Notes: generated from the letters alone by a model not told the origin. A stretch of 64,000 bases of DNA from Bubalus kerabau (GCF_029407905.1 NC_073645.1:50221501-50285500); one strand, 5' to 3'. Counted from the stretch's first letter, positions 12,012 through 23,725 are shown. Program-made: numbers and translations.

Positions 12012-12143
12012 TTGCTGCTGCTGCTAAGTCGCTTCAGTCATGTCCGACTCTGTGCTACCCCAAAGATGGCAGCCCACCAGGCTCCCCCATCCCTGGTATT
12101 CTCCAGGCAAGAACACTGGAGTGGGTTGCCATTTCCTTCTCCA
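12012..12143 (-). mobile_element. Bov-A monomer SINE with perfect duplication
   Basis: A single Bov-A unit lacking the tRNA-derived head: reading rightward, TTGCTGCTGCTGCTAAGTCG, the CCGACTCTGTG block and the GGTTGCCATTTCCTTCTCCA end. The target-site duplication ACCCAGCTCCAA is perfect (12000-12011 and 12144-12155). Confidence 0.96.
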
Positions 12144-12155
12144 ACCCAGCTCCAA

Positions 12156-14469
12156 CAGTTTAGGGGAAAAAAGCTGTGTTTTCATTTTGTTGGAAACAAA
12201 CTCTAGCTAGTTGGCTACTTGCTCTTGGCTTTTGTTGTAGCAGCGGGGCTGCCCACTGCCCTGCGGCCCTGGCACTTTGTCAGGATCTGTGTTGAGATTT
12301 CCATCTCATGCACCGAACTTCCTGGAGCCATTGGAACCTGTGTGTCCACAGGCACCTTTAAACAAAGCTGCACGCAGCTCAGATAGGACCCCTTCAGGCC
12401 AGCAGGCACCGCCTAGCCTTGCTTGATTCAGGCTTGTCATTTGATGACGGGACCCCGGGATCAGGGCTACCGGGGGACACACAGGGACAGTTCCCCCAAA
12501 GCCAGCCACAGAGTCAGCCTTCGGCGTCTCTCCTAATCCTGGCCTCTTTGTAGCATTCCCTGACTTCTCCGGGACCCCAGTCCTGGCCGGATCATGGAGG
12601 TTCCTCTTTAGCCCTTGTGACACACGAATGAGCAGAACCAGGGTCTGGGTCACTCACCCAGCAACGCCCCCAAGACCAAGACCCTTGTTTGTAGCAAAGC
12701 GGCTGACGCACCTCGGGGTGGGCGCCTGCCTCGGAAACGCTCTGCGGAGCAAAGCAGGTGATTGCCTATAGGTCAGACCCGTCTTCATCAAAGCCAACTA
12801 GAAAGTTCATCCCGGGGAAGGAGAGGCCGTGCTTTTGAAGGGAACATGAATGACTGTGGGAGCCAGGCAGCCTGCAGAAACATGAGTCAGGTCACCCAGC
12901 GCCCTCTGGAAAGGTTTCTGTCGTCTGGGGGCTCCAGATCAGACAGCCTCTGATTTTCCGTCATCGACACAGAAGAAGAAAACTCATAAACCAAACCTGA
13001 AATGCGGGCTTTGCTTTTTGCCACTAACCGGTGGACTGATTAATTAGGCTTCCTGGGGAGGAGTGGCTCTGCGCCGACAGGGACCCTGGGGAGGAGACAG
13101 GAGGGAAGAGTGGACCGAAAAGCAACCCCAGGGGCAAGCGGAGGACACAAGATTTAATGCGACAATAGCCGGGGCAGTTGGCATCTCCGGTGCCAGGTTT
13201 GGGTAAGACACAGGCACTGACCCCAGTCAGGGGGTGCCCAGAGGGTCTCAGAGTGGCTCCCATCACTAGGGCAAGCGTGGGTGGGAGCCTGGAGGCAGAG
13301 CCAATGGGGACCATCCCAAGGGCCTGCTTAACATGGAAGAACCTTCCAGAAGGGGAGGAGATGGCAGAGAAGAGCGCAGAAGGACCATAAGCCAGTGGGG
13401 CCAGCATCCACCAGCATCCATCTGGCCCAAGCTCCCAGGACTTCACTGTCCCAGGAGGAAGGTCCCCCGGCCTGGCCTCTGAAGACCCAGCTTTACCAAG
13501 GGAAAGGGAACGGCAGCAAGGGTAGGGGATGTTGTTACAGAGCAGGCAGTAGAGATAGACGGGGCTGCACCCTCAGGTGCCCCATGGATCCAAGTCTGCT
13601 TCCCAGGCGGTCAGAGCCATGTCCTCCCTGCTCACAAGTGGCTGGTCTTGTTAACCAGAAGCTCACTCACGTGTCCAACCAGGCTGGCGAAATCTGCAGA
13701 ACCACAGACACCAGACATGTCTTTTCCTTATTGACTCACTCCCACGACAACAACCCCGAACATAAGAGAAAAGGGAAAATAAAGAGCCCCCCTTTGGATA
13801 TTGAGCAGACGAAGGATATTTTTAGTTTTAGCTTTCTAAATTCCGAGAATCAAAGGAACTGGCTGATGGTGCTTCTGCGTGAGGACGCACTGCTGGCAGC
13901 GAGCAGAGCTTGTAAGGGAGGCTGCAGATTACATTTGAGGCCTCCGGGGTCCTGTGTTGTTGAAAGGGACAGGCGACTCTGTCTAGTTTAACCCCCTCTG
14001 GCTGAGAACTTTGCAAACGCCAAATCCTCTCTGGAAGACACTGAGTTTCCACTAACGCGAGGCCACCAGGCCTTGGTAATATTTTAGAGAACTTAAAAAC
14101 CCTCACTCAGAGAAGGTAGAACTGCTGCTCAGAGTCTTAAAATGACATCAAAATACCTTTATGACCCGAGTCAGTCCATTGCCAATTTTCTGAAAAATCA
14201 CGTAACCTCATTTATTGTGAGGACAATCCATGATACCATGAACAATTACATTATTCCACAGTCTTTAGGTGTAAACATCACGAAGAATCATTTAAAGAAC
14301 AAAGAGTAAATGAAGTAACATGCCAAATGCTGTTTGCTGTCGCCAAGGGTTCTGTATGCGAGGGCTGGCCTCCTCTAAGATAACTTTGCAGAGGCAGAGA
14401 GCTAGGGCAGGAACCTTTTGATGCTGCTCATCAAATTCAGAACCGACAGCCCGGTCATTTTTCGTGTGT
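12156..14469. other. Single-copy GC-rich stretch, no gene accepted
   Basis: Unique DNA without a recognisable repeat. A 198-codon frame (13395-13991, plus) and a 140-codon frame (13024-13446, minus) are present but have no domain I recognise. Such lengths are expected by chance at this GC content. Confidence 0.55.
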
Positions 14470-14663
14470 ATGTTAGTCACTCAGTCGTGTTTGACTCTTT
14501 GAGACCCCATGGACTGTAGCCCGCAGCTCCTCTGTCCATAGGATTTTTCAGGCAAGAGTACTGAAGTGAGTTGCCATTCCCTCCTCCAGGGGATCGTCCC
14601 GACCCAGGGATGGAACTTGGGTCTCCTGCATTGCAGGAATATTCTTCACCATCTGAGCCACCA
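14470..14663 (-). mobile_element. Bov-tA SINE, reverse
   Basis: Minus-strand copy: tail TGTTAGTCACTCAGTCGTG, core TGAAGTGAGTTGCCATTCC and head CCATCTGAGCCACC. Moderately diverged. The outermost head (AGGGAAGCC) is missing. Confidence 0.94.
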
Positions 14664-15655
14664 ACAAATGAGATCTCTGTTTTATAATTTTATAGATTTC
14701 TGGGCATTCTGGGCATCTCTTTCTGTCTCCCTCATCTTCACTTTCTCTGGTTCCTCTTTGCCATGAGCTTTTTTGTGTTTCTAGATATTTCTGGGCTTTG
14801 AGGAGTCTCCTCTCTCTCTCTAGCTCACCCCACCCTTTCCCTGGTTCGTCTTTGCCATGACCTTCCCTTTTGATGGGTTGCAGTTCCCAGACAAATATAG
14901 GCAAAGGGCACAAAAGCAAAGCAACCTCAGGAATGAAAGCATCTTAAACTTTGCCTGACTCAGGAGACAACCCCGGGCCTGCCTCACCAGCACCCACTCC
15001 GTGGAACGGGGATAATATTTTAAAACATATTTTCAGATGTATTTTCATAACCTATAAATCCTATTGTTCTCAGGCTCCTCGCCTATTGAAGCAGTGGTTT
15101 TCGAGCTCCGAGGGAAGGCCAGGCACACCAGCTAGGAAAACAAAGTCGTTTTTCAATCTTGACTGGCAAAGAAGATTTGTGAGTCCCCAGCAAGTGATGG
15201 ATCTGAAAGCCATGCATTGCTGGGAGAGGGAAAGGTTTACTAAATTCCTGAACTTACCATCCATAGGGCCAGCATGCTGGGGGAGGTCATGGAGTTTTAC
15301 TGTAGCTCTGGGGTGGGGTCATCTTGGAATGTGGAGTCCAGGGAATCACTACCACCCGGAAAGACAGGGAAATGCTACCCTTCTGGGTTGGGACAAGAAG
15401 GGAGGAGAAGGTCAGAGACCTATGGTGTCCCTCGGGTTGTAGACACAGCACCCCAGTCTCTGCCTCTGTCTTCCGTGGTGTCTGTTAGCGAACACTTGAC
15501 ATTAGATTTAAGACTCATGTAACTCAGGATGAGTTCAGTGTTACTATTTACATCTGCAAAGACCCTATTTTTATAAAAGTCACCTTCTAAGATTCCCTGT
15601 GGACATGAATTTGGGGATTCACTTTTCAACCTAGAGCTCTGTCCAGGTGCATCCC
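14664..15655. other. Single-copy stretch, nothing seen
   Basis: No gene or repeat recognised. A 163-codon plus frame (14951-15442) shows no family resemblance. Confidence 0.55.
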
Positions 15656-15667
15656 TGCTCGTGGGTG

Positions 15668-15876
15668 CGTGTGTGCTCAGTTGTGTCTGACTCTTGCGAC
15701 CCCATGGACTGTAGCCCGTCAGGCTCCTCTGTCCATAGGATTCTCCAGGCAAGAATACCGGAGTGGATTGCCGTTCCCCCTCCAGGGCATCTTCCCGACC
15801 CAGGCATCGAACCCATGTCTCCTGTGTCTCCTGCATTGGCAGGCAGGTTCTTTACCACTACACCACCAGGGAAGCA
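15668..15876 (-). mobile_element. Bov-tA SINE, reverse, with duplication
   Basis: Minus-strand full copy from the tail GTGTGCTCAGTTGTGTCTGA to the head CACCAGGGAAGC. TGCTCGTGGGTG is repeated at 15656-15667 and 15903-15914. About 26 bp (15877-15902) separate the head from the right duplication; their AGATGGCTCAG word resembles a SINE head in the opposite sense, so the 5' end may carry a small inverted fragment. Confidence 0.94.
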
Positions 15877-15914
15877 GATGGCTCAGAAGCAGAATCTACG
15901 TTTGCTCGTGGGTG

Positions 15915-16796
15915 TGGGGCCTTGGTCATGGCTCCGAGGCAGTTCTGACTTAAGAAGTGAAAGTGGCCCCTCTGAGGTTAGGGGCTGTGCAGGGTTCAAG
16001 TGTGATTTAGGGTCTCCAGCTCGCCTCCACTCCTGCAATGCCGAGGTCATGCCTTTCCCCCCCCTGTGCACATCCAGCACTTCTGGCACCTACTGATGAT
16101 GTCCTGTCCATCTCTGTGTTCTCCGGCTCCTGCTAACTCTGGGCGGGACCAGAGGGAATCTAGAAGAGTGTGCACATCCCTTGGAGACTCTGAGCTTTAG
16201 TCTGTGTTAAGGCAGAGCTACAGTTTGGGCTACCAAATCCTTTTTTTTCTTTTTGGAAAAAAAAAAATGACCCCCCTCTGGGACTCCCTATTCACTCAAA
16301 ATGAAGCAAGTGCTGCTTGGCAGATCTTCCTCTGTCAATCCCCTCAGCACAAATTCAAAACTAAATACAAGAGTGAGAGCCCACGTTCATCAGTCACTTT
16401 GCCACTTCGTGCCACACCTGGCCCCTTGTCGTTCTACGCGTGTGTCCAGGTAACGTGGTTTTGTTGTGTCTGTGTCCTGCAAATTCATCATGGAACTGGG
16501 CACTCTTTTAAAAATTCCCATCATTTATAAAGTTATTATTATTCTATTTTACACAATTCACCATCTCTTCTGAAAAGTTCAGAAAATAATAAATTTGCAA
16601 GTAGAAACAATGGGCAGGGTTCCATCCCAGCAGGAACCTGAGGTGTCTGGAAGGGGCTTGCCAGCCAGTCCTCACTCCCAGACGTGCCTTCGGAATCCTC
16701 CTTCCCCGTCGCCCCAGACAGAGCCCTGCAGTGACTGGGGACACTGGCTTCGCAGTGCTGAAGACAGAAGTCTGATTCTGCGGGGTCTAATTTGGA
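15915..16796. other. Single-copy stretch, nothing seen
   Basis: No gene or repeat recognised apart from an A-run at about 16257-16268 next to a T-rich stretch. Confidence 0.55.
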
Positions 16797-16948
16797 AAGA
16801 TCCCTGGGTCAGGAAGATCTCCTGGAGGAGGAAATGGTTACAAATTCCAATATTCTTGCCTGGGAAATCCCAGGGACAGAAAAGCCTGGTAGGCTACAGT
16901 CCTTGACATTGCAAAGAGTCGGACATGAGTGAGCGATTAAACACCAAG
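16797..16948 (+). mobile_element. Bov-tA SINE, 5'-truncated
   Basis: Starts in the middle of the SINE (AAGATCCCTGGGTCAGGAAG) and runs to the tail GGACATGAGTGAGCGATTAA. The head is missing and there are many substitutions, suggesting an older copy. Confidence 0.93.
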
Positions 16949-17660
16949 ATTGCCCAAGAACTCTTACCGCTTCAAGGCAGAAACAGGCCACCTACAGCCT
17001 GGCAGGAGGGTGCAACCCTCTTCCTGGCCAGATAATGCCCTGCAAAGTTGCAGGGATCAGCTTCCCAGGTAGGCCTGGCATAGAAGGGACAGGAGCCCTC
17101 CCACACGGTGGATGGAAGTCTTCCCGGTGGCTTCACCTGGCCAAGCGGTACAGGTGACCCTTGGGGAGAGATGAGTGGCAGCTCCGGGAACCTGGGGAAA
17201 CCTGATGGCCTCAGTGGGGCCTGGGTGGGAGGAGACGGGAGGCACCGGGCCCCACACCTGAGCCTGTGCCAACACATGGATCCCATAGATGTGCTCTGGC
17301 TGATGGAAACTCTCTGGACTTCAGTTCCCTTCATGATCCTGAGTCCTCGAAAATTCTGATTATCTTTGCTACTTCTTTCAGGCCTCGCACACAAACCTGA
17401 TAACGTTATTCCAAAACTGAGCTCAGATGGGCACCACGGCAGACCTCGGGGACACGAGGTTGAAGCTTTGGCCTGGTTTCCACCATCAGCATTTCCCTCC
17501 TGCCTGCCCTGCCCCAGCCTTCCGTACGGGCATCATGTCCTGTGAAACGCATGGAACAGGCCACGCTCCGTGATCATCGCTAGTTCTTAAGCTGCGGACC
17601 CAGCACACATTACAGCTTTTTTTCCTGTGGTAAATATGACTCTGAGGAACCATTGCTGCC
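16949..17660. other. Single-copy stretch, nothing seen
   Basis: GC-rich unique DNA. Overlapping frames of 60-140 codons on both strands show no domain. Confidence 0.55.
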
Positions 17661-17675
17661 TAAAATCCCAAGTCT

Positions 17676-17903
17676 GGGGACTCCCCTGGTGGTCCAGAGG
17701 CTAAGACTCCGAGTCCCCAATTGCAGCGGGCCTGGGTTTGACCCCTGGTCAGGGAAGTAGATTCCACATGCCGCAACTAAAGATCCCACATCCTACAACT
17801 GAAGACTTCACAAGCCAAAACTCCAAGATCCCTCATGCCTCAACTAAAGATCACACATGCTGCAACTAAGAAGTGGCACAGCCAAACAAATAAAATAATA
17901 AAA
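17676..17903 (+). mobile_element. CHR-type tRNA-Glu SINE with duplication
   Basis: Head GGGGACTCCCCTGGTGGTCC and GGTTTGACCCCTGGTCAGGG match the CHR SINEs shared by ruminants, hippos and whales. The tail shows the typical loose repeats (CAACTAAAGATC, CAAGATC, CACATGC) and an A/T-rich end. TAAAATCCCAAG (17661-17672) and TAAAATCCCAAAG (17904-17916) form the target-site duplication. Confidence 0.85.
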
Positions 17904-17916
17904 TAAAATCCCAAAG

Positions 17917-18232
17917 ACAGGGCATCAAGGGCCCTTGTGTTGGGGCACCACGTCTCACACTCTCCAACCAGCATGGTTACCAGGGCTTCACTCCCACATT
18001 TGCCACTGGGCATCTTGTGTGCTCCTAGAGATGGAGACCAGTGTCGTCTTGACATGTGCAGTCCTACAGCAAATAGTAAGAAATAAAATGATAATGCGTC
18101 TAGGAGGGAAGACTCCCACTTTTGTTTTCATTTACAATGTTTACTGCACTTTTTAAAAACCAGAACTCCCATACCATACATTTCTACAACACAGCTAGCA
18201 TCAGATTTAAAGGCTATCCTAGGAGTCCACTC
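17917..18232. other. Short single-copy stretch
   Basis: Nothing recognised between the CHR SINE and the next Bov-tA. Confidence 0.5.
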
Positions 18233-18450
18233 GGGCTTCCCAGGTGGTGCTAGTGGTAAAGAACCCGCCTGCCAGTGCAGGAGACATACGAGACGTAGGT
18301 TGGATCCCTGGGCTGGGAAGATTCCCTAGAAGAGGGCATGGCAACCAGCTCCAGTATTGTTGTCCATGGATAAAGGAGCCGGGAGGGCACAATCCATAGG
18401 GTCTCAGAGAGTCAGACATGACTGAAGCGACTTAGCGTGCGTGCAGCACA
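18233..18450 (+). mobile_element. Bov-tA SINE
   Basis: Complete from head GGCTTCCCAGGTGGTGCTAG, with the longer ACATACGAGACGTAGG spacer of one subfamily, to the tail GACTTAGCGTGCGTGC. A small deletion near 18360 removes part of the CTTGCCTGGAGAATCCC block. Confidence 0.95.
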
Positions 18451-19503
18451 GGAATTGACTAACACCTCTCCTTTTGGAAAAGCTGAGCAGTGTGGTGTGA
18501 AGTAAAGTGGAGTGAGTTGTTAAAATCTTTACCAGTCATCACCCGTTTCCAAGGATGGGTGCTCATGATACTGGAGACTGAGGGAAATCAAGGAGAATTC
18601 TCTCCTTGATCTATTTCTGATTCATTAATAAACACTCTATGCTATTTGGGATGAAAGAGCTGTTTATGGATGACTTTTGTTTTTGTTGATCTTGTTAATT
18701 CTATGAGAGGTGAAAAATAGTCTAGAAGTGAGTTGATTAGGGATAAGCATACTTAAACAAAGATGGTTGGAAATCTATGAAAATTTACAACAAAAATAAT
18801 AACAACAGCAACCAAATAACCTGGAGAGAAACTTCTCTCTAATATAACTTCTTTACCAAAAAGGCAGAATTTACGCCCAGACTGAGTAATAACCACAACC
18901 AAGGGAACATGCTCTGCTCACAGTAGGATGAGTCCCAAGTTGGAAAACCTGACTCCAGGTGCAGGGTAGTTAGGGAACTTACAGGGCGAGCTTAAAGGTC
19001 AAAGATTTTGACCTGGGTAGCCCACAGTCATGGCTCCTGCCTCAGCTCTGTCTAGTATGTCCATGATTGACAGAACCAGGGTTGAAGGCCTGGACTTGAT
19101 GGTTTATAAGGGATGGATTCAAACAATATCTAGGTGAATAGAGAGGGTGGCAAGGAATACTGGCACATGGAATATGGGTAAGAATAAAACCGAAGAAAAC
19201 TCTATTATTCCAGGAAGAATATACAGCCAAAATAACACAGAACCCCTATATAAATTCTGCAATGATAAAGAAGACAAGCATATAATATAAATTGGAAATA
19301 TAAAGGACACACTTTGACATAGGGTATAGTTCAATAAACTGAAGAAAATTTTAGATATTTACAGCTTCACATTCTTGGGGATATGAATGAAACATTGGTT
19401 TTATTAACAGAGATTAAAATCAGATAATAAGACAAGAGAAGGTAACCGGCAGCTACTTAATCCAATAAGAAAACTTAAGAAAAACTAAATATCATGGCAT
19501 AAA
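18451..19503. other. AT-rich stretch, unclassified
   Basis: No gene seen. The texture resembles decayed LINE sequence but I cannot place it. A perfect 10-bp-arm inverted repeat lies at 18587-18610. Confidence 0.45.
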
Positions 19504-19688
19504 TGGGCTCAGCTGGTAAAGAATGCATCTGTAATGCGGGAGACCTGGGTTGGATCCCTGGGTTGGGAAGATCCCCTGGAGAAGGGAAAGGCTACCCACT
19601 CCAGCATTCTGGCCTGGAGAACTCCATGGACTGTATAGTCCATGGGGTCGCAAGGAGTTGGACATGACTAAGCGACTTTTACTATCAC
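19504..19688 (+). mobile_element. Bov-tA SINE, head slightly truncated
   Basis: Begins at the GGGCTCAGCTGGTAAAG part of the head and continues to GACATGACTAAGCGACTTTT. An internal deletion at about 19635 joins CCATGGACTGTATAGTCCATGG and removes the GAGGAGCCTGG block. Confidence 0.94.
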
Positions 19689-21308
19689 ACTAGAAACGAG
19701 AAGCTTAATATAAGCATCGGTGAACAGAATCAGCAATGCAGAAAGTCAAATTAATAAAGCAAAAGCATGCTAAGTGTCATGTCATTGCAGAAAGAGGACC
19801 AAGAAATGATGTTGGTTTAGATGAAGTATGAATATGGAAGACAACAAAGACGCAGATCATGAATAATTGGCACATCTGACCAGAGACAGCAAACTGAAGG
19901 TGTTGCTTCAAGATGCTGGTTTGGGTGTAATGGGAGAAATTGGAAAAAGCAATTGGCTCAGAGACACCCACACGTTAACAAATTTGAAGTATAAGGAAAA
20001 TATTAAACACCTATAAAGAGAAACAAATAAGGTCACCTACAAAAGAGACAACAGAAAAAAATTGCCCCCAAATAAAGCACAAAAGGAACAGGCTGGCCTA
20101 AGACTCTCTTTCTAATTAGATTTCAGTGGACGATGGATGGACTTATTTGGAGTTTCCAGGAAGAATGGCCCCAAATGTTACACCCACTCATAGAGTTGTT
20201 TATGTATGCAAAAAGAGAGAAACACTTAAATATGTATGAACTCATGAGGTAGATAAATTAATTATTGATTCAATAAACATTTACTGAGTCAATAAGACTG
20301 AAAATATGACCAGAAGAGGTAATCTTATTCAATGAAAAAGATTCATTATTCAGTAAGAACAACTGAGTCTTTAAAAATACAAACTCAAACGTAACTCACT
20401 CTGATTACGAGGCTTATAATCCACATTTGAATATTGCGGTTCTTGAAAGGAAACCGCGTAATAGACGCACACGATGGTGCGAGTACAAAGGCCGCACGCA
20501 AAGCCCCCGGGGTTTCTCAGCACACTCGCCACGAGCAGCGGTGCGCGGGCGCCGCGGGGGCACGGGGCCACCCCTCCGCGCCGCAGAGATTTGGATGCTT
20601 CACTGATGACCTCATCACACCGAGCAATGTAGGTTTTAGCAAGTTATTTCAGTTGTAAAAGTCATCACTACCAAAATCAAAGGCGTGACATAGCTCACAC
20701 ATATCCAGGGGGAACAGAGCAAAGTCCTAGACCTTATAACAACAGTGAGGACAATGACAAAGCAAAATCAGGGGAGCATGAGAAACACTGCTCTCAAAAG
20801 GCGAGAGGGAAACGCTGCCAGACTGGAAGACAACAACAGCCGGATGGATACTAAAACATTCTCAAGCAAGTTTACTTGTCTTAGTTCTGAATCCTCCCGA
20901 GTCCGGCAGATAGCAGGTAAATACGAGCAAAAAGATACACAGTCAAACTGAACTCAAAACTACAAGCATTAACAATCATTCTGCAAAAAAAAGAGAATTA
21001 AACCTGACAGTTAATAAAGATATGTACCAATAAATACATGTAGCAAGCTCTTTGAGAAATCATTGCCATGGAACACTTGCAAAAACGATCTTAATCATTG
21101 CCGAAAGTAGAAAAGCTTTAATCATTTTTCTCTGCCCACAATAAAAAGTACCAACTGGAAATTTTTTTTTTTAAAGAATATCTCTAAAACATCCCATTGG
21201 TCAGTACGATTGTGAACTAGATAAAACATGACTGCAGTAAGGATGCCACTGCCAAAAAGATACCAGATATGCCCAAACTACAGTTAGAGGACAAATTATA
21301 CCTTCTTT
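19689..21308 (+). other. AT-rich region, possibly decayed L1/HAL1
   Basis: About 20000-20240 and 20700-20960 contain adenine-rich word orders reminiscent of L1/HAL1 sense strand, for example CACCTATAAAGAGAAACAA. I cannot align them with confidence. No coding frame. A CpG-dense patch (20446-20590) interrupts it. Confidence 0.35.
20446..20590. other. Isolated CpG-dense patch
   Basis: About 20 CpG sites in roughly 140 bp, including GCGCGGGCGCCGCGG, inside a region of low GC content. It resembles the core of a small CpG island or an unmethylated promoter fragment. No TATA box, clear exon or conserved protein frame accompanies it. A 74-codon frame crosses it without known similarity. Confidence 0.6.
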
Positions 21309-21319
21309 TCAGTTAGTAC

Positions 21320-21595
21320 CGCTACTCTGTTGCTAAGTCACTTCAGTCGTGTCCGACTCTGTGCGACCCCATAGACAGCAGCCCACCAGGCTCCCCCGTC
21401 CCTGGGATTCTCCAGGCAAGAACACTGGAGTGGGTTGCCATTTCCTTCTCCAATGCATGAAAGTGGAAAGTGAAAGGGAAGTCGCTCAGTCGTGTCTGAC
21501 TCTTCACAACCCCATGGACTGCAGCCTACCAGGCTCCTCTGCCCATGGGATTTTCCAGGCAAGAGTACTGGAGTGGGGTGCCATGGCCTTCTCCA
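21320..21595 (-). mobile_element. Bov-A2 dimeric SINE with duplication
   Basis: Two Bov-A units in tandem on the minus strand, joined near 21450-21480 by the AATGCATGAAAGTGGAAAG linker. The target-site duplication TCAGTTAGTAC is perfect (21309-21319 and 21596-21606). Unlike Bov-tA, this type has no tRNA-like head. Confidence 0.97.
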
Positions 21596-21806
21596 TCAGT
21601 TAGTACTAGACAACCAATAATTAAGAATTAATTAATTAGGACTAAAAATTCAAGAAATAGCTGAAGAAAGTAGTAGGATATAATTAATAATGATAAAAGG
21701 AGATAATAAGGAATTAGAAAAATAGATAAATCAAGGAACTGGAAGATAGCAACAAAATTGAAATATATTGCAGCCAAATCTTTAAAAGAAAAACCTATAT
21801 GTGTAT

Positions 21807-21829
21807 ACACACACACACACACACACACA
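21807..21829 (+). repeat. (AC)11 microsatellite
   Basis: Eleven uninterrupted AC units flanked by GTGTAT and ATATAC. Likely length-polymorphic. Confidence 0.95.
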
Positions 21830-22137
21830 TATACCTGAAGGTATCACAATTTGGTAAATCAACTATACTTACATTAAAAATATGGAAGTGATGAGGTAGA
21901 TATTATCAAAAATATAAAGGACAGTGAAAAAATATGAGAGAATGCTTTGTGTAGCTCTATTCTAATTATCCAAAAATATACTAAAGCAAATTGGTAGCAC
22001 ATGAATAGAGAAAAATGTATTTGATGTGGGATACTTTAATTATGTTGAGAAAGTATTCTGCATCATGTGAATTTTCTGGGCTCACCTAATACATTATATT
22101 ACTATACTCATGGATAATATACATGTATACTACTCCT

Positions 22138-22139
<2 letters not shown>
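21830..22139. other. AT-rich stretch, nothing seen
   Basis: No gene or repeat recognised between the two CA microsatellites. Confidence 0.5.

Positions 22140-22171
<32 letters not shown>
22140..22171 (+). repeat. (AC)16 microsatellite
   Basis: About sixteen perfect CA units running straight into the 5' boundary of the BovB fragment that follows. Likely polymorphic. Confidence 0.95.
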
Positions 22172-22173
<2 letters not shown>

Positions 22174-22360
22174 ATGCTGGGAAAGACTGAGGGCAAGAGG
22201 AGAAGGTGGTGATAGAGGATAAGATGGTTGGATGGCATCACCAACTCAATGGGCATGAATTTGAGCAAACTCTGGGAGATAGTGAAAGACAAGGAAAGCC
22301 TGGCATGTTGCAATCCATGAGATCACGAAGAGTTGGACACAACTTAGCAACTGAATAACA
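22172..22360 (+). mobile_element. BovB LINE 3' end, 5'-truncated
   Basis: Starts at CTGATGCTGGGAAAGACTGA and ends at GACACAACTTAGCAACTGAA, the terminal part of the RTE-type BovB element including codons for the C-terminal MRWLDGI-like region, here mutated. Too short to code. Confidence 0.93.
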
Positions 22361-23225
22361 GCACTACCCCCCTCAAAAAACAAAAACACACGCATACACT
22401 TAAACTAGCGGACTACCTCACGCTTAATTGTGAGATGTCTCAGGTGTCCCATTAAAGCTAGGAGTCTTGGATCAGCACATGCCATCTTTACAGTTTTGTA
22501 GCATTGGCCTGGAACTCTTCATTCATGCATTTAGACAGGTTTTACAATTTTAGAAATCAGTCCAGAATATAAGGAACCCCTCAACTACTGTTTAATTTTA
22601 GCCTTGTTAATTATTTTTCACTGCTGTTTCTTTTTGAGACGAGAAGAGTGCTCCATCCTCCGCCTGCAGCCTAATTGATGCCCGCTTCCAGGGGCCACAG
22701 GGGCCTTCCTGGCTCGTCCCGGGTGCTCTTCCATGTTCAGAAGAGGGGCTGACACAGGGCTCCCTGACCTCCCTCAGGAGCTGGGACAGCCTTGGAATGT
22801 CTCCCACGTTCCCAGGCTCCATTCCCATGCTTAGAACTTCCTCTGGCCACCTCCACCCAGAACTTTATCACTGCTTTTCTGTATCTGACTCTTTGGTGGC
22901 TGTGCTTGCCTGGAGCAGAGCTACAAACGCCAGTTCTTTCATCTGCATGTGCTAGGCGTTGTTTGAAAGCCAGTGAAATGGATCACTGGCTTTGTCCTGG
23001 GACACAGGACGGTAAAATCAGGCATTACCATTCGGAGAAAAAACAGTGCCATTAGGAGAAAAAAAAAGCACCCTGCACTGCATTCTCACATTTAAGTGGG
23101 GCTGTCTTCTCAGACTAGCACAGGACCCAAGAATAGCTTCTTGACATTGGGGTTCCAAAGCTAATTTCAACTCTGAAAACCCCGAGAGTGGCAGAGGGAG
23201 TTGGAAGCCCACCTTTGTTTATTGT
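22361..23225. other. Single-copy stretch, nothing seen
   Basis: No repeat recognised. 22610-22830 is more GC-rich than its surroundings. Frames are short. Confidence 0.5.
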
Positions 23226-23239
23226 TTCTAGATGGTCTG

Positions 23240-23465
23240 TGTGCATGAATGTATTCTCAGTCGCTCAGTTGTGTTTGACTCTTTGCAACTCCGTGGATTG
23301 TAGCCCTCCAGGCTCCTCTGTCCATAGGTTTTTCAGGCGAGAATACTGGAATGGATTGCCATTTCCTCCTCCAGGGGATCTTCCTGACCCAAGGATTGAA
23401 CCTACGTCCCCTGCATCTCCTGCATTGGCAGGCAGGTTCTTTACCACTGAGCTACCTGGGAAGCC
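23240..23465 (-). mobile_element. Bov-tA SINE, reverse, with duplication
   Basis: Minus-strand copy ending at the head CTACCTGGGAAGCC. TTCTAGATGGTCTG (23226-23239) and TTCTAGATAGTCTG (23466-23479) form a 14-bp duplication with one mismatch. The right copy is immediately followed by a second SINE fragment. Confidence 0.96.
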
Positions 23466-23479
23466 TTCTAGATAGTCTG

Positions 23480-23532
23480 CTGCTGCTGCTGCTGATGCTA
23501 AGTCACTTCAGTCGTGTCCGACTCTGTGCCAC
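23480..23532 (-). mobile_element. Bov-A tail fragment
   Basis: Only the terminal part of a minus-strand Bov-A is present: the CTG run, GCTAAGTCACTTCAGTCGTG and CCGACTCTGTGC. The rest is absent, so it is a truncated copy sitting against the neighbouring SINE's target duplication. Confidence 0.85.
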
Positions 23533-23594
23533 TAGTGAGAGACAAATACAACAGGAGCAGGTATATTGTAAAGCAAACAATACCAGGTTTTCAT

Positions 23595-23725
23595 ACTCAA
23601 TTAACTTGTGTTTATTGAGAATTTGCAGAAGGTACAGCATTGTGCTAAATCCTGTGCAAAACTTGATGGGAAATGCTACACGATCCCTTCCTTCTAAAGG
23701 TTTATAGTCTAGTGGAGGAAATAAA
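23595..23725. repeat. Ancient L2/MIR-like remnant
   Basis: GTGTTTATTGAGAATTTGCA, a CATTGTGCTAAATCCTG block and TATAGTCTAGTGGAGGAAAT follow the word order of an ancient mammalian interspersed repeat 3' end (L2/MIR group). Heavily mutated. Confidence 0.5.

Noticed and set aside
13395..13991. 198-codon plus-strand frame
   Set aside because: No recognisable domain, no supporting splice or promoter context, and an overlapping 140-codon minus frame of equal quality.
21807..22171. CA tracts considered as a CRISPR-like or regulatory repeat array
   Set aside because: They are ordinary dinucleotide microsatellites in a mammalian genome. The SINE copies are likewise dispersed repeats, not a spaced array.
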